The position numbers were made by a program, and so were the translations under genes. Below the pieces are notes generated by a model. It did no database searches and had not been told where the DNA came from. It worked only from the letters and a program-made list of their open reading frames with translations. Shown here piece after piece: positions 42,855 through 51,236 of a DNA stretch of 64,000 nt (the first letter of the stretch is position 1; every line of letters begins with the position of its first letter). The stretch comes from Azorinus chamasolen (lineage: Eukaryota; Mollusca; Bivalvia; Cardiida; Solecurtidae), in assembly GCA_963576725.1 (NCBI GenBank), contig OY755247.1, forward strand, positions 13,768,534 through 13,832,533, read 5' to 3'.

Positions 42855-43058
42855 CAGTAGAAACCCTCTAAACCGGACATTTAATTTGGTACAAATATTG
42901 GTCTTGGAGACAGGTGGCAGCTTAATGCTGGGTGAAAGTCATGCAGAAAGTTCCTCTAGGAGCTTTCTGCATGACTTTCTGCCTGCATTAAGCAGCCACC
43001 TGCCTGTAAGAATCTAAATTCTTCTCTACTAGAATTCCAGTTTAGAGAGGTTTCACTG
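42855..43058 (+). mobile_element. T1 MITE
   Basis: CAGTAGAAACCCTCTAAACC / TTTAGAGAGGTTTCACTG. Hairpin AGACAGGTGGCAGCTTAATG...CATTAAGCAGCCACCTG around GTTCCTCTAGGAGC. The left flank is CA rather than TA; the right flank is TA. Confidence 0.8.
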
Positions 43059-43081
43059 TACATATCTGAGCAATCATTTAA

Positions 43082-43327
43082 CCCATTCTTCCATGAATAT
43101 TTATGTAAGAAATAATGATGTTATGAATATCAATTAGATAAACTGTTATAATAGCACAATTCATGGACACAGCAAGTTTTGGCCATGGCAGAAAGTGTAG
43201 AATCACACCTATATTATATCATGAACAAACATAGCAGAGCCTGATCAGACAACTCCTACAGGAGCCATCTGATCTGGGTCTACTCTGTTTGCAAAGGTGC
43301 AGAGAAGTGTATTTATGGAGTAAAGGG
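43082..43327 (+). mobile_element. P2 MITE
   Basis: TTAA 43078-43081 and 43328-43331. CCCATTCTTCCATGAATATT; hairpin GCAGAGCCTGATCAGACAAC...ATCTGATCTGGGTCTACTC; ATTTATGGAGTAAAGGG. Confidence 0.85.
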
Positions 43328-43479
43328 TTAACCCTGGATTTACACCAAAATTACCTGAATGCTAAAGCAGCCATAAGAAACTGAGCCGCTGAAAGCAACT
43401 TTTATAGTGATTAAACCTTTTCTGAATTTTCCCTGTGAATCTTCTTTGAATGCTGGAGCCTACAAGGAGCCAAAACGGG

Positions 43480-43553
43480 TTGTAACAGAGCCACCTGATC
43501 TGGGTCTGCTCTGTTTGCGAATGCGTGAAAAGGTGTTTATATGAAGGAAAGAG
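43480..43553 (+). repeat. P1 short-side fragment
   Basis: One arm (CACCTGATCTGGGTCTGCTC) plus GTTTATATGAAGGAAAGAGT. The preceding 150 bp is unassigned. Confidence 0.5.
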
Positions 43554-43626
43554 TAAAATTAGACCGACATGGTAGCAAATAGTGCAAATCTATCACAATG
43601 ATTTCTGTACTTAACAATATTCTAAC

Positions 43627-43776
43627 ATTATTTCCCGTAAAGCCTTCGGCTTTCACATGTATACTTAGCATATCGTCTTGGACGATCACCGTGGTCCGCG
43701 TTTTAACCAAACCGGTTCTTTACTTTCACTTTCCTCTCCCTGATAACCGGAAGTGAAGCCTACACTAGTCATTATT
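43627..43776 (+). repeat. DIRS left inverted terminal repeat
   Basis: The unique outer end ATTATTTCCCGTAAAGCC includes a small hairpin (AAAGCCTTCGGCTTT). From CATGTATACTTAGCATATCG to CACTAGTCATTATT (about 43655-43776) it matches the right repeat inverted, essentially without change. Confidence 0.9.
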
Positions 43777-43943
43777 CGTTTTGGCGTGTTGGTGCAACAA
43801 CGTGGTTCGCTAGGTAAGCGTTTTTCCAAGTACACGTGTTTACTTTGGGATTATTTTGTAACTTTCAGTGTTTATTTGACTGCCATACCAAGGACGTTGT
43901 CCTGGTTTATTTATTAAAGCGTGTTATTGTACTTTCTTTGAAT

Positions 43944-46900
43944 ATGGCTGATGTTAGTGACGAGTTGACTCTTATGTGTTCAGACTCTGAATTTTCGGGG
44001 TTCGACTCTGAGGACGCTTTGTCCCCAAATAAGAAGAAAGTTGTTAAAAAGGCAGTTGTCAGCACGAAGAATGCTGAAAAATGTTTAAAGAAAAGCTCTT
44101 GTAAAAAATCTAACGAGAAACCGAGTGCTAGTAAAAGTGCCTCAAAATCTAACCCAGACAGTAAGTCGGGTAAACAGTCTAAACTTTTGAAGAGTGTGGT
44201 TTCTGTTCCTGAGAAACAGAGAAAGAAAGATAATTCCACTGTTTTAGACTTTTCTAAACTGTCATCACAAGAAATATATAGTTTGAAAGAGGCTCTGGGT
44301 CTTGCTAGTACCCAGCAGTATGCTACTGATGATGATATGGAACAATATTTTGGGCAACCCTTAGAAGATTTACCCAATATTCATGTGTCTGTTGACCGTG
44401 ATGAACTTTCTGATAATGAGGTGGGTTTGGAGTATAATTCATCCCAACAAAATCGGCTGAGTTTTGGTACAGCCTTGTTTAACGACACTGATATAGATAA
44501 GACAGATGATTCAGATTTGTGGCTTCAGCCCAAATTGAAAACTCCTGACAGAGGACCTGTTATTCAGCCTAATTTGGCTAAGCTCATTAATACAGCCTGT
44601 ACTCTTCCATGTGATACAGACACTATCATGGCCAAATATAAGTTGCCAGAAAATTGCACTAGTCTTGGTGCCCCTCTTGTCAATAGTGAAATTTGGAAGG
44701 TTTTGGATAGAAGAGTTAGGTCACAAGATAGAACTATTGCTGAAGTGCAGAATTTGTTGTCAGTTGGTATGGTGCCAATTATCAAATTGGCCGATACATT
44801 AAAATCCTCTCTTCAAGAGAATCAAGAGGCTAAGGTTCTGTTTTCGGATGTCATGACTATTTTGGGACAAGTTCAGTATCAATTATCAGTACGTAGGAGA
44901 TACCTCATCAGACCCAATATCAACAAAAGATACTCAAATTTGTGTAATGTTAACACTCCAATTTCAAGTTCTTTGTTTGGAGATGATATAAGTAAAGAAA
45001 TAAAGAATTGTGACACTGGAGTTTCTCTTGGGAAGGAGAATTATAGAGCCCGTGGTAGAGGATACCCTGTAAGAATGATGAGAGGTGCTAGAAGGGGTTC
45101 CTATGGAGGTGGTTTTTATCATGACCAGTCTCAGAGATATTCACCTTATCCTAGAGGCCAATATCGTGGCCAGCATTACAGTCGACCCATGGGTCAGCGT
45201 GGTAGACGAGGTGCTTCAGCCACTGTAACTTCTGATTTCGGCAAGAAACTAGAGGTAAATGAACAAACTAACCCAGTTGGACAAACTAACCCAGTAGGAC
45301 AAACTAACCCAGTTGGAGGTTTGAAATTTTGTATTAAGACCTGGGAAAAATATACTCAAGATCCTTGGATTTTACAAACAGTGGTTGGTCATAGAATTGA
45401 ATTTGATAAGATTCCTTTCCAATCAAGAATCCCTAATGAAATTCCTTTTAGTCCTGATCAATGGGACATTGTGGCAAATGAGGTCAAGATGCTTTTGGGA
45501 AAAGGTGCGATAGTCGTGTCTGAGCATGAACCGAATGAATACATTTCTACTCTTTTTATTGTTCCTAAACCTAATGGTAAATTCAGACCAGTCATTAATT
45601 TGAGATATCTTAATGAATTTGTCCATTATGAACACTTTAAGCAAGAGACATTCCAAGTGGTTTTGGAACTGATTCAGAAAAATGATTTTTTCACTAGCAT
45701 AGACTTACAGGATGCTTATTTTTCGGTGCCAATACATGAAAATGATCAGAAATTTCTCAAATTTAGTTTTAATGGTATACTCTACAAGTTTGTCTGTCTT
45801 CCATTTGGATTGACCTCAGCACCAAGGATTTTTACAAAAAATTTGAAACCAGTTTATGCCTGGTTTAGATGTCACAATATTAGGTGTTCATACTACATTG
45901 ATGACTCATTGAACATGAATCAGTCGATAAAGTTCTGCCAGAACAATTCCACTTCTATCATGAGTGTGTTGACATCCTTGGGTTACACTGTTAACAGAAA
46001 GAAATCTATGTTAGTGCCTTCACAGAGAATAGTCTTTTTTGGGTTTTTGTTAGATTCTGTTCTCTTCATGGTCTTTTTACCTGAAGAGAAAGTTGGTAAT
46101 ATTCTTAGACATGCAAAGGATTTGCTGGCTCAAGATCAAGTTAGCATTAGGAGCTTAGCTTCCTTCATTGGTCGTGTTGTCAATGCATTCTTTGCAGTTT
46201 TGGAAGCCCCACTGCATTACAGAAATTTAGAAAGAAATAAAACTCAAGGTTTAGGGGGCAGTGGTGATTTTGATAGGTTGGTATGTCTGACCTCTAAAAG
46301 TCAACATGAACTTAAGTGGTGGATTGAGAATATTGAAATTAAGAATGGGAAAAAGATTAGACCAGATAAGGTTGCCTTTCATATGTTTACAGATGCTTCT
46401 ATTCTTGGTTGGGGCTGTTTTGTTGCAGAAACAGAGCAGTATGCTAATAGTAGATGGAGCTTGTCTGAGAAGGACAATCACATAAATGTTTTAGAATTGT
46501 TGGCTATTTTTTATGCTCTACGTTCATTATTTGCCTCTCAACGTGGTATTCATGTTGAAATTCGCACTGACAATGTCTCAGCTGCTTCTTATATTAATGA
46601 CATGGGTGGAATGATTTCCATAGCCATGGATGATTTGGCAAAACAGATTTGGGAGTGGAGTATAGAAAGACAGATCTTCATTTCTGCTGTACATGTTTCA
46701 GGAGAAAACAATGCTATAGCTGATTATTATTCTAGAAACTTTTCAGACTCCACAGAGTGGATGCTCAAAAAAGATATTTTCATTAGATTATGCAAACAGT
46801 TTTTCTACCCAGACATAGATTTGTTTGCCTCTAGGTTTAATAAACAGTTAGATGTCTTTGTCTCATGGTTCCCTGAATTGGGATGCCACAGCAATGATGC

Positions 46901-47336
46901 TTTTTCAATTTCCTGGAAAGAATTTTGTCCTTATGTTTTTCCACCTGTTTCCTTAATTGGGAAAGTTGTTAATAAGATTTTGGAAGATGAGGTGGAAAAG
47001 GCTTTGCTTATTTTTCCTTTTTGGAAATCTCAATCTTGGTATCCTCTGGTGTTATCTAGTATGATATCCCTTCCAGTGAGATTACCAAGGCACAGAGACC
47101 TTTTGATTATGCCTCATGATGGTAGCTTTCATCCTCTCAACAGGAAGTTGAGGATGGCCGGAGTGGTTTTATCCGGCAATCCCTCCAGGATAAGGGTATT
47201 CCACCAGGAGCTCAGGGAGTTATCGTTGCTGCATGGAAGCAAGGAACCCGAAAGCAGTATAATTTGGCCTGGAGAAAGTGGTATGTTTGGTGTGATAGCA
47301 GGGGTCTCAGTCCATTTTACACCTCTGAAGGTATAG
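43944..47336 (+). CDS. DIRS gag-like/reverse transcriptase/RNase H
   Basis: Replicates the element by copying its RNA into DNA. The open frame begins farther left, but ATG 43944 (MADVSDELTLM) is preferred: the 36 preceding residues are hydrophobic and unlike the acidic/lysine-rich start that follows. 1130 residues. Residues 1-330: gag-like, K/S-rich then acidic. About 367-424: RG-rich basic tract (RGGYR-type, likely nucleic-acid binding). 441-459: three TNPVGQ repeats. RT about 500-730: PKPNGKFRPVINLRYLN, D587 (IDLQDAY), LPFGLTSAPRIF, and YIDD at 651-654. RNase H about 812-930 with D817 (FTDAS), E851, D876 (RTDN) and D927 (NAIADYYSR). About 957-1050: DLFASR...W...FPP..LI region, always found after RNase H in DIRS relatives and possibly derived from an adenine methylase fold. 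No stop or frameshift. The end overlaps the recombinase frame. Confidence 0.93.
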   Translation: MADVSDELTLMCSDSEFSGFDSEDALSPNKKKVVKKAVVSTKNAEKCLKKSSCKKSNEKPSASKSASKSNPDSKSGKQSKLLKSVVSVPEKQRKKDNSTVLDFSKLSSQEIYSLKEALGLASTQQYATDDDMEQYFGQPLEDLPNIHVSVDRDELSDNEVGLEYNSSQQNRLSFGTALFNDTDIDKTDDSDLWLQPKLKTPDRGPVIQPNLAKLINTACTLPCDTDTIMAKYKLPENCTSLGAPLVNSEIWKVLDRRVRSQDRTIAEVQNLLSVGMVPIIKLADTLKSSLQENQEAKVLFSDVMTILGQVQYQLSVRRRYLIRPNINKRYSNLCNVNTPISSSLFGDDISKEIKNCDTGVSLGKENYRARGRGYPVRMMRGARRGSYGGGFYHDQSQRYSPYPRGQYRGQHYSRPMGQRGRRGASATVTSDFGKKLEVNEQTNPVGQTNPVGQTNPVGGLKFCIKTWEKYTQDPWILQTVVGHRIEFDKIPFQSRIPNEIPFSPDQWDIVANEVKMLLGKGAIVVSEHEPNEYISTLFIVPKPNGKFRPVINLRYLNEFVHYEHFKQETFQVVLELIQKNDFFTSIDLQDAYFSVPIHENDQKFLKFSFNGILYKFVCLPFGLTSAPRIFTKNLKPVYAWFRCHNIRCSYYIDDSLNMNQSIKFCQNNSTSIMSVLTSLGYTVNRKKSMLVPSQRIVFFGFLLDSVLFMVFLPEEKVGNILRHAKDLLAQDQVSIRSLASFIGRVVNAFFAVLEAPLHYRNLERNKTQGLGGSGDFDRLVCLTSKSQHELKWWIENIEIKNGKKIRPDKVAFHMFTDASILGWGCFVAETEQYANSRWSLSEKDNHINVLELLAIFYALRSLFASQRGIHVEIRTDNVSAASYINDMGGMISIAMDDLAKQIWEWSIERQIFISAVHVSGENNAIADYYSRNFSDSTEWMLKKDIFIRLCKQFFYPDIDLFASRFNKQLDVFVSWFPELGCHSNDAFSISWKEFCPYVFPPVSLIGKVVNKILEDEVEKALLIFPFWKSQSWYPLVLSSMISLPVRLPRHRDLLIMPHDGSFHPLNRKLRMAGVVLSGNPSRIRVFHQELRELSLLHGSKEPESSIIWPGESGMFGVIAGVSVHFTPLKV

Positions 47337-48130
47337 TTATATCTTATTTGTACTTTTTACGCAAGGACAGGAAGTCCTACAGTGTCCTGAATACGCATAA
47401 GGCGATGCTGTTACAAACTCTTCCTTTTTTCGGGAATAACTGGTGTTCTAACACTATGTTGATTAGTAAATTTATGAAGGGTATATTTAATTCTAACCCT
47501 CCTGTTCCGAGGTACAGAGTAACATGGGATGTGTCGATTGTGTTGAACTATTTAAAAACTTTATATCCTTTGCAAGGGTTAACGCTGAAGCAGCTTACAT
47601 TAAAGGTTACAGCTTTAATAGCTCTTGCATGTGCCCCACGAGCACAGACATTAGTGTCACTTAGTTTGGACTTTATGAAGGTGAGAGAAAAAGACATTGT
47701 TTTTGTTTTCCCTAACTTGTTGAAAACTACGAAAGCAGGCAAGAGTTTTCAACTGTGTTTGGAACATTATTCACAGGAAAGTTTATGTGTTATGCACACA
47801 GTCTTATTTTATATTGAAAGTACCAAGAGTGCTAGGAAATGTCAAAGTTTACTGGTCTCATATGTGACTTTAGATTCTGTAACAACAAGCACTGTTGCCA
47901 GGTGGCTTAGGAATGTTTTAGCTTTGTCTGGTATAGACACTTCTGTTTTTAAAGCACACTCTTTTCGATCTGCTTCGACGTCAGCAGCTTTAGACTCAGG
48001 TTGTTCTATAGATAAGGTCTTAAAGACAGCAGATTGGTCTAGTGATAAGAACTTTTATAAGTTTTATTACCGGTCTAGTTTATCAGAAAGTGACAAGTCT
48101 TTTAGTACTGCTGTGTTTCAGAACAGTTGA
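47126..48130 (+). CDS. DIRS tyrosine recombinase
   Basis: Joins the circular DNA copy to the target by strand exchange, replacing an integrase. The frame is open from just after TAG 47123-47125, lies -1 relative to the RT frame and overlaps it by about 211 bp. It has no ATG before the conserved N-terminal region (AAWKQGTRKQY..AWRKWYVWC), so expression by -1 frameshift or another non-AUG route is inferred; no classical slippery heptamer was seen. Numbered from the TTG at 47264 (288 residues), the catalytic set is R126 (CAPRAQTL), H232 and R235 (HSFR), W258 (ADWSS) and nucleophile Y268 (FYYR; Y265 less likely). All are present, with no disabling change. The N-terminal SAM-like domain is about residues 1-95 and the catalytic domain about 105-275. 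The gene ends 150 bp before the internal complementary region. Confidence 0.92.
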   Translation, partial: LSSSQQEVEDGRSGFIRQSLQDKGIPPGAQGVIVAAWKQGTRKQYNLAWRKWYVWCDSRGLSPFYTSEGIVISYLYFLRKDRKSYSVLNTHKAMLLQTLPFFGNNWCSNTMLISKFMKGIFNSNPPVPRYRVTWDVSIVLNYLKTLYPLQGLTLKQLTLKVTALIALACAPRAQTLVSLSLDFMKVREKDIVFVFPNLLKTTKAGKSFQLCLEHYSQESLCVMHTVLFYIESTKSARKCQSLLVSYVTLDSVTTSTVARWLRNVLALSGIDTSVFKAHSFRSASTSAALDSGCSIDKVLKTADWSSDKNFYKFYYRSSLSESDKSFSTAVFQNS

Positions 48131-48277
48131 TTACTTCTGTGTGGACTATAACTGATTTATTATCCTGAATATCAGTTCTTGTTTAGTGGTATTATATTAT
48201 ATGAACCATTTTATTTTCTTATTTTATTGACCCAAGGGTGGTAACTTATATTGTTCGAGGCTTGTCTAGATTTAAAG

Positions 48278-48399
48278 ATGCTAAGTATACATGTGAAAGC
48301 CGAAGGCTTTACGGGAAATAATGGCCCCTCATCCAAGCTTTAGTGAAGGATGAGGGGCATTATTGGAGTAAAGCCGGAGGCTGAGCATGTATATTTAGT
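48278..48399 (+). repeat. DIRS internal complementary region
   Basis: The first half, TAAGTATACATGTGAAAGCC...GGGAAATAAT, is the reverse complement of the element's left end. The second half, GGCCCCTCATCCAAGC...GCCGGAGGCTGAGCATG, is the reverse complement of the right end. The junction AATAATGG holds the ATT (inverted) found at both edges. In DIRS-1 this region templates end completion and circle formation. Confidence 0.93.
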
Positions 48400-48494
48400 T
48401 ACCCACCCAGTTTTTTGAGATCAGTAGTGTTGGTATAGGACCCTCCCTTTGGCTTAATTATGCCAAGTCACAAACAATATATAGTTAGGTTTTA

Positions 48495-48681
48495 AATAAT
48501 GACTAGTGTAGGCTTCACTTCCGGTTATCAGGGAGAGGAAAGTGAAAGTAAAGAACCGGTTTGGTTAAAACGCGGACCACGGTGATCGTCCAAGACGATA
48601 TGCTAAGTATACATGCTCAGCCTCCGGCTTTACTCCAATAATGCCCCTCATCCTTCACTAAAGCTTGGATGAGGGGCCATT
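48495..48681 (-). repeat. DIRS right inverted terminal repeat
   Basis: AATAATGACTAGTGTAGG to CTAAGTATACATG mirrors the left repeat. The outer 65 bp differ and contain a hairpin with arms CCCCTCATCC..GGATGAGGGG. Ends GGGGCCATT. Confidence 0.9.
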
Positions 48682-48904
48682 TTCCTTTTCTCTAGTAATT
48701 GCTCCTTTTCTGTAGATTCATTCAAAGGGGTTGGGTCTAAAAATAGCCTATGGAGGAAAGCGTTATACTGGCTTCTAGAGTATTTTAAAACTCCATTCGG
48801 TTCTCTTGGGCTTGTGAGCAACAAATGACCAAGTGTCAAAACAGCTTGGATCCAGATCAGAAGTCAACTGTCACTCAGTCGTAGAAATATTGCGAATACC
48901 CTAA

Positions 48905-49415
48905 TTACAGTAAGTACTTAGACAGACAAACATAGGCAAGTAGTTCAGACTCAGATCAGTACTTAGACAGACAAACATAGGCAAGTAGTTCAGACTGAGA
49001 TCAGTACTTAGACAGACAAACATAGGCAAGTAGTTCATACAAACATGGGCAAGTAGTTCAGACTCAGATCAGTACTTAGACAAACATAGGCAAGTAGTTC
49101 AGACAAACATAGGCAAGTAGTTCAGACAAACATAGGCAAGTAGTTCAGACTCAGATCAGTTAAACAGACAAACATAGGCAAGTAGTTCAGACTCGGATCA
49201 GTTAAACAGACAAACATAGGCAAGTAGTTCAGACTCAGATCAGTTAAACAGACAAACATAGGCAAGTAGTTCAGACTCAGATCAGTTAAACAGACAAACA
49301 TAGGCAAGTAGTTCAGACTCAGATCAGTTAAACAGACAAACATAGGCAAGTAGTTCAGACTCAGATCAGTTAAACAGACAAACATAGGCAAGTAGTTCAG
49401 ACTCAGATCAAATTC
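48905..49415 (+). repeat. 42-bp minisatellite (irregular, then regular)
   Basis: Right part (about 49145-49415): six units of 42 bp, CAGTTAAACAGACAAACATA then GGCAAGTAGTTCAGACTCAG. Left part: longer units with CAGTACTTAGACAGAC and 20-bp sub-repeats. 42 = 14 codons, so the minus strand stays open for 89 codons (49391-49122) as repeats of LPMFVCLTDLSLNY. No promoter or conserved context; treated as repeat-encoded, not a gene. Confidence 0.9.
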
Positions 49416-49449
49416 AGATCAAACTACTGAAGGACTACCTAATTACTGT

Positions 49450-49592
49450 ATAAGCACAAATTAATGCTATATTTATCACAATGGTTTCAAGGAATGTCTA
49501 TTAAACTATTAAACAGATGCTCTATTTATCACAATGGTTCCAAGGAGTGACTATTACAGAGGCGCAGAAAGAAGTATTTATGGAGGAAGTGG
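49450..49592 (+). mobile_element. P6 fragments
   Basis: Two TATTTATCACAATGGTT arms in direct orientation (49468, 49513), then GGCGCAGAAAGAAGTATTTA and GGAGGAAGTGGTTAA. Hairpin partner arms are lost. Confidence 0.55.
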
Positions 49593-49596
49593 TTAA

Positions 49597-49781
49597 CCCT
49601 TTCTAAACATAGTAGACCCAGATTAGACAGCGCCTGTTTGCTTATGGAATAATATCGATCTGATTCTACAGTTTCTGACTGGGCTAAACATTCTATGTAT
49701 TATGCCATTATAAAATATCGGCTAATAGATATTCATGATGAATATCCTAATTTCTCACATGAATATTCATGGAGTAAAGGT
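49597..49781 (-). mobile_element. P2 MITE, hairpin reduced
   Basis: TTAA 49593-49596 and 49782-49785. AGTAGACCCAGATTAGACAG without its partner. Long side GATATTCATGATGAATATCC...GGAGTAAAGG. Confidence 0.75.
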
Positions 49782-49785
49782 TTAA

Positions 49786-50011
49786 CCCTTTCCTTGATAT
49801 AAACATGTTTTCATGCATTTGCCAACAGAGCAGACCCAGATCAGACGGCTCCAATCAGGGTCTGCAATGTTTGCTAATAGAATTTGATAGATCTGATACT
49901 TGAGTTTCTAAAATGGCTAAAATATCAACCTTCCATTTTTATTGTAATAAATCAGAACATGAATATTCAGTAGGTATTGAAATTTTGAATTAACATAGAA
50001 CAGGGAAAGGG
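49786..50011 (-). mobile_element. P1 MITE sharing its left TTAA
   Basis: TTAA 49782-49785 (also the end of the preceding P2) and 50012-50015. Hairpin GCAGACCCAGATCAGACGGC..CAATCAGGGTCTGCAATG. The 110-codon minus frame 49917-50249 crosses its end and is not a gene. Confidence 0.8.
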
Positions 50012-50015
50012 TTAA

Positions 50016-50270
50016 GACTGACAGCAGATTACACACAGCAGGATGAAGGACTTTCTGATAAATGTAATTACAAACTGGTGAGGAAATGAAGATGAATGTT
50101 ATTTGATGAATGTTATTACTTCTTAGCTCGTTGTGTGCAAATTCTTGAAGATTCTTGCAAACAATTAGCTCACTGCATGCAAACCTAAGTATCATCTGCA
50201 AAAGGAATATCTCATCTGCTACAAGTCCCCAACTCATTTTCTCTTCCACTTCTCTACAAATACAAAATCA
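50016..50270. other. short unassigned stretch
   Basis: TTCTTAGCTCGTTGTGTGC and TTAGCTCACTGCATGC recur loosely; possibly the long side of a P5 element whose hairpin follows. Confidence 0.35.
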
Positions 50271-50274
50271 GAGT

Positions 50275-50378
50275 GACTAACAGTTTGGATCCTGATGAGA
50301 CGCTGATTCCTTCCGTGTCTCATCTGGATCCAAAGGTTTAGCTTAGGTATTCACCGATCAATAGCATGCAAAGAGTCA
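50275..50378 (+). mobile_element. P5 hairpin and short end
   Basis: AACAGTTTGGATCCTGATGA...GTGTCTCATCTGGATCCAAA, then AATAGCATGCAAAGAGTCA. Confidence 0.65.
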
Positions 50379-50541
50379 GAATCAGTATGAAACTGCAGCT
50401 TATTCAGCAGTTAATCTGAAGCAATGCAGAATAACCAAATTACCTGAAGTACTTAGTCAAATAATACAGACCTAGATCAAAATGACTCCTAAGGGATCCA
50501 ATTCCGATCAGGGTTCTCACTTCCTACTACACCAGTCTATT
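50379..50541. other. unassigned stretch with decayed hairpin
   Basis: CAGACCTAGATCAAAATGAC...CCGATCAGGGTTCTCAC suggests an old MITE; no ends found. Confidence 0.35.
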
Positions 50542-50545
50542 TTAA

Positions 50546-50764
50546 CCCTTTCCTTGATATAAACATGTTTTCAAGTATTTGCAAACAGAGTAGACCCAGA
50601 TCAGATGGCTCCTTTAGGAGCCCCCTGATCAGGGTCTGCTCTATTAGCTAGTGGACTTTGAAATATATGTTTAGTTTCTAAAATAGCTACAATATTCCAC
50701 ACTATTTTGTCCATGAATATTCAGTAGGTATTGAAATTTGGAATAAACACAGAACAAGGAAAGG
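50546..50764 (-). mobile_element. P1 MITE
   Basis: TTAA 50542-50545 and 50765-50768. Hairpin GTAGACCCAGATCAGATGGC...CCCTGATCAGGGTCTGCTC. End ACACAGAACAAGGAAAGGG. Confidence 0.85.
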
Positions 50765-50768
50765 GTTA

Positions 50769-51236
50769 ACCCTTTACTACATACAATTTCATGAAGTTTG
50801 GTGAAGATTGGATTGGAAACTGACATAGAGAGCAGATAAAACTAAACATTGGCAATTTTAGCTAATTCAAGGGCCATAACTCTACAGTGCCTGGGCCATT
50901 TAGCTCTGTATCAACCTTGGCTGAAATATTACCACAATTATTTTCATCAAGTTTGGTGACAATCAGATGGAAACTGCTCAATTTAGAGAGAAGACAAGGA
51001 TAAAAGAGGCAATTTTAGCTAATTCAAGGGCTATAACTCTAAAGTGCCCAGGAATATTTAGCTGGTTATTAACTTGGCCAAGATATTATTACAACAAACA
51101 TTTTCACTAAATTTGGTGCTTATCAGCTTGAAACTGTTCAACTTAGAGAATGGACATGTTTTGGATGTGGGTTTTTTTATTAGTATTTTTTTTCAAAACA
51201 GGCAAACATGGGGAAGGGATCAGTATATGAAAGAGG
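50769..51236 (+). repeat. pearl-like core units
   Basis: About three degenerate units of 150-165 bp with CATGAAGTTTGGTGAAGATT and CAAGGGCCATAACTCTA. Neither the 5' ACAAGAG end nor microsatellite and hairpin are present. The leading TTAACCCTTTACTACATA may be a P2 scrap. Confidence 0.6.

Larger units (their letters stand above)
43627..48681 (+). mobile_element. DIRS-type retrotransposon, complete
   Basis: About 5.06 kb. It has a long gag-like/RT/RNase H ORF and an overlapping tyrosine recombinase. Inverted terminal repeats (43627-43776 and 48495-48681) share about 125 bp internally but have different outer ends. An internal complementary region (48278-48399) is complementary to both outer ends in turn, as in DIRS-1. 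No integrase, protease or direct long terminal repeats. ATT occurs at each edge and in the internal junction. All parts needed for DIRS replication via a circular intermediate appear present. Confidence 0.93.
43585..48770 (-). mobile_element. P6 MITE interrupted by the DIRS element
   Basis: Left remnant TCTATCACAATGATTTC and AATATTCTAACATT (to 43629). Right remnant TTCCTTTTCTCTAGTAATTG, GGTCTAAAAATAGCCTATGG, AGGAAAGCGTTA. Joined they match the P6 copy at 8610-8722 across the break. The left short side is missing. Confidence 0.65.

Noticed and set aside
43836..43943. earlier in-frame ATG (43836) as start of the DIRS polyprotein
   Set aside because: Adds 36 hydrophobic/cysteine-rich residues unlike a gag start; ATG 43944 (MADVSDEL) is more plausible, though the upstream start is not excluded.
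43627..48681. LTR retrotransposon or endogenous retrovirus
   Set aside because: No direct long terminal repeats, primer-binding site, protease, integrase or envelope; a tyrosine recombinase and inverted repeats are present instead.
48905..49415. CRISPR-like spaced repeats
   Set aside because: Spacer-like parts are themselves repeated; it is a minisatellite.
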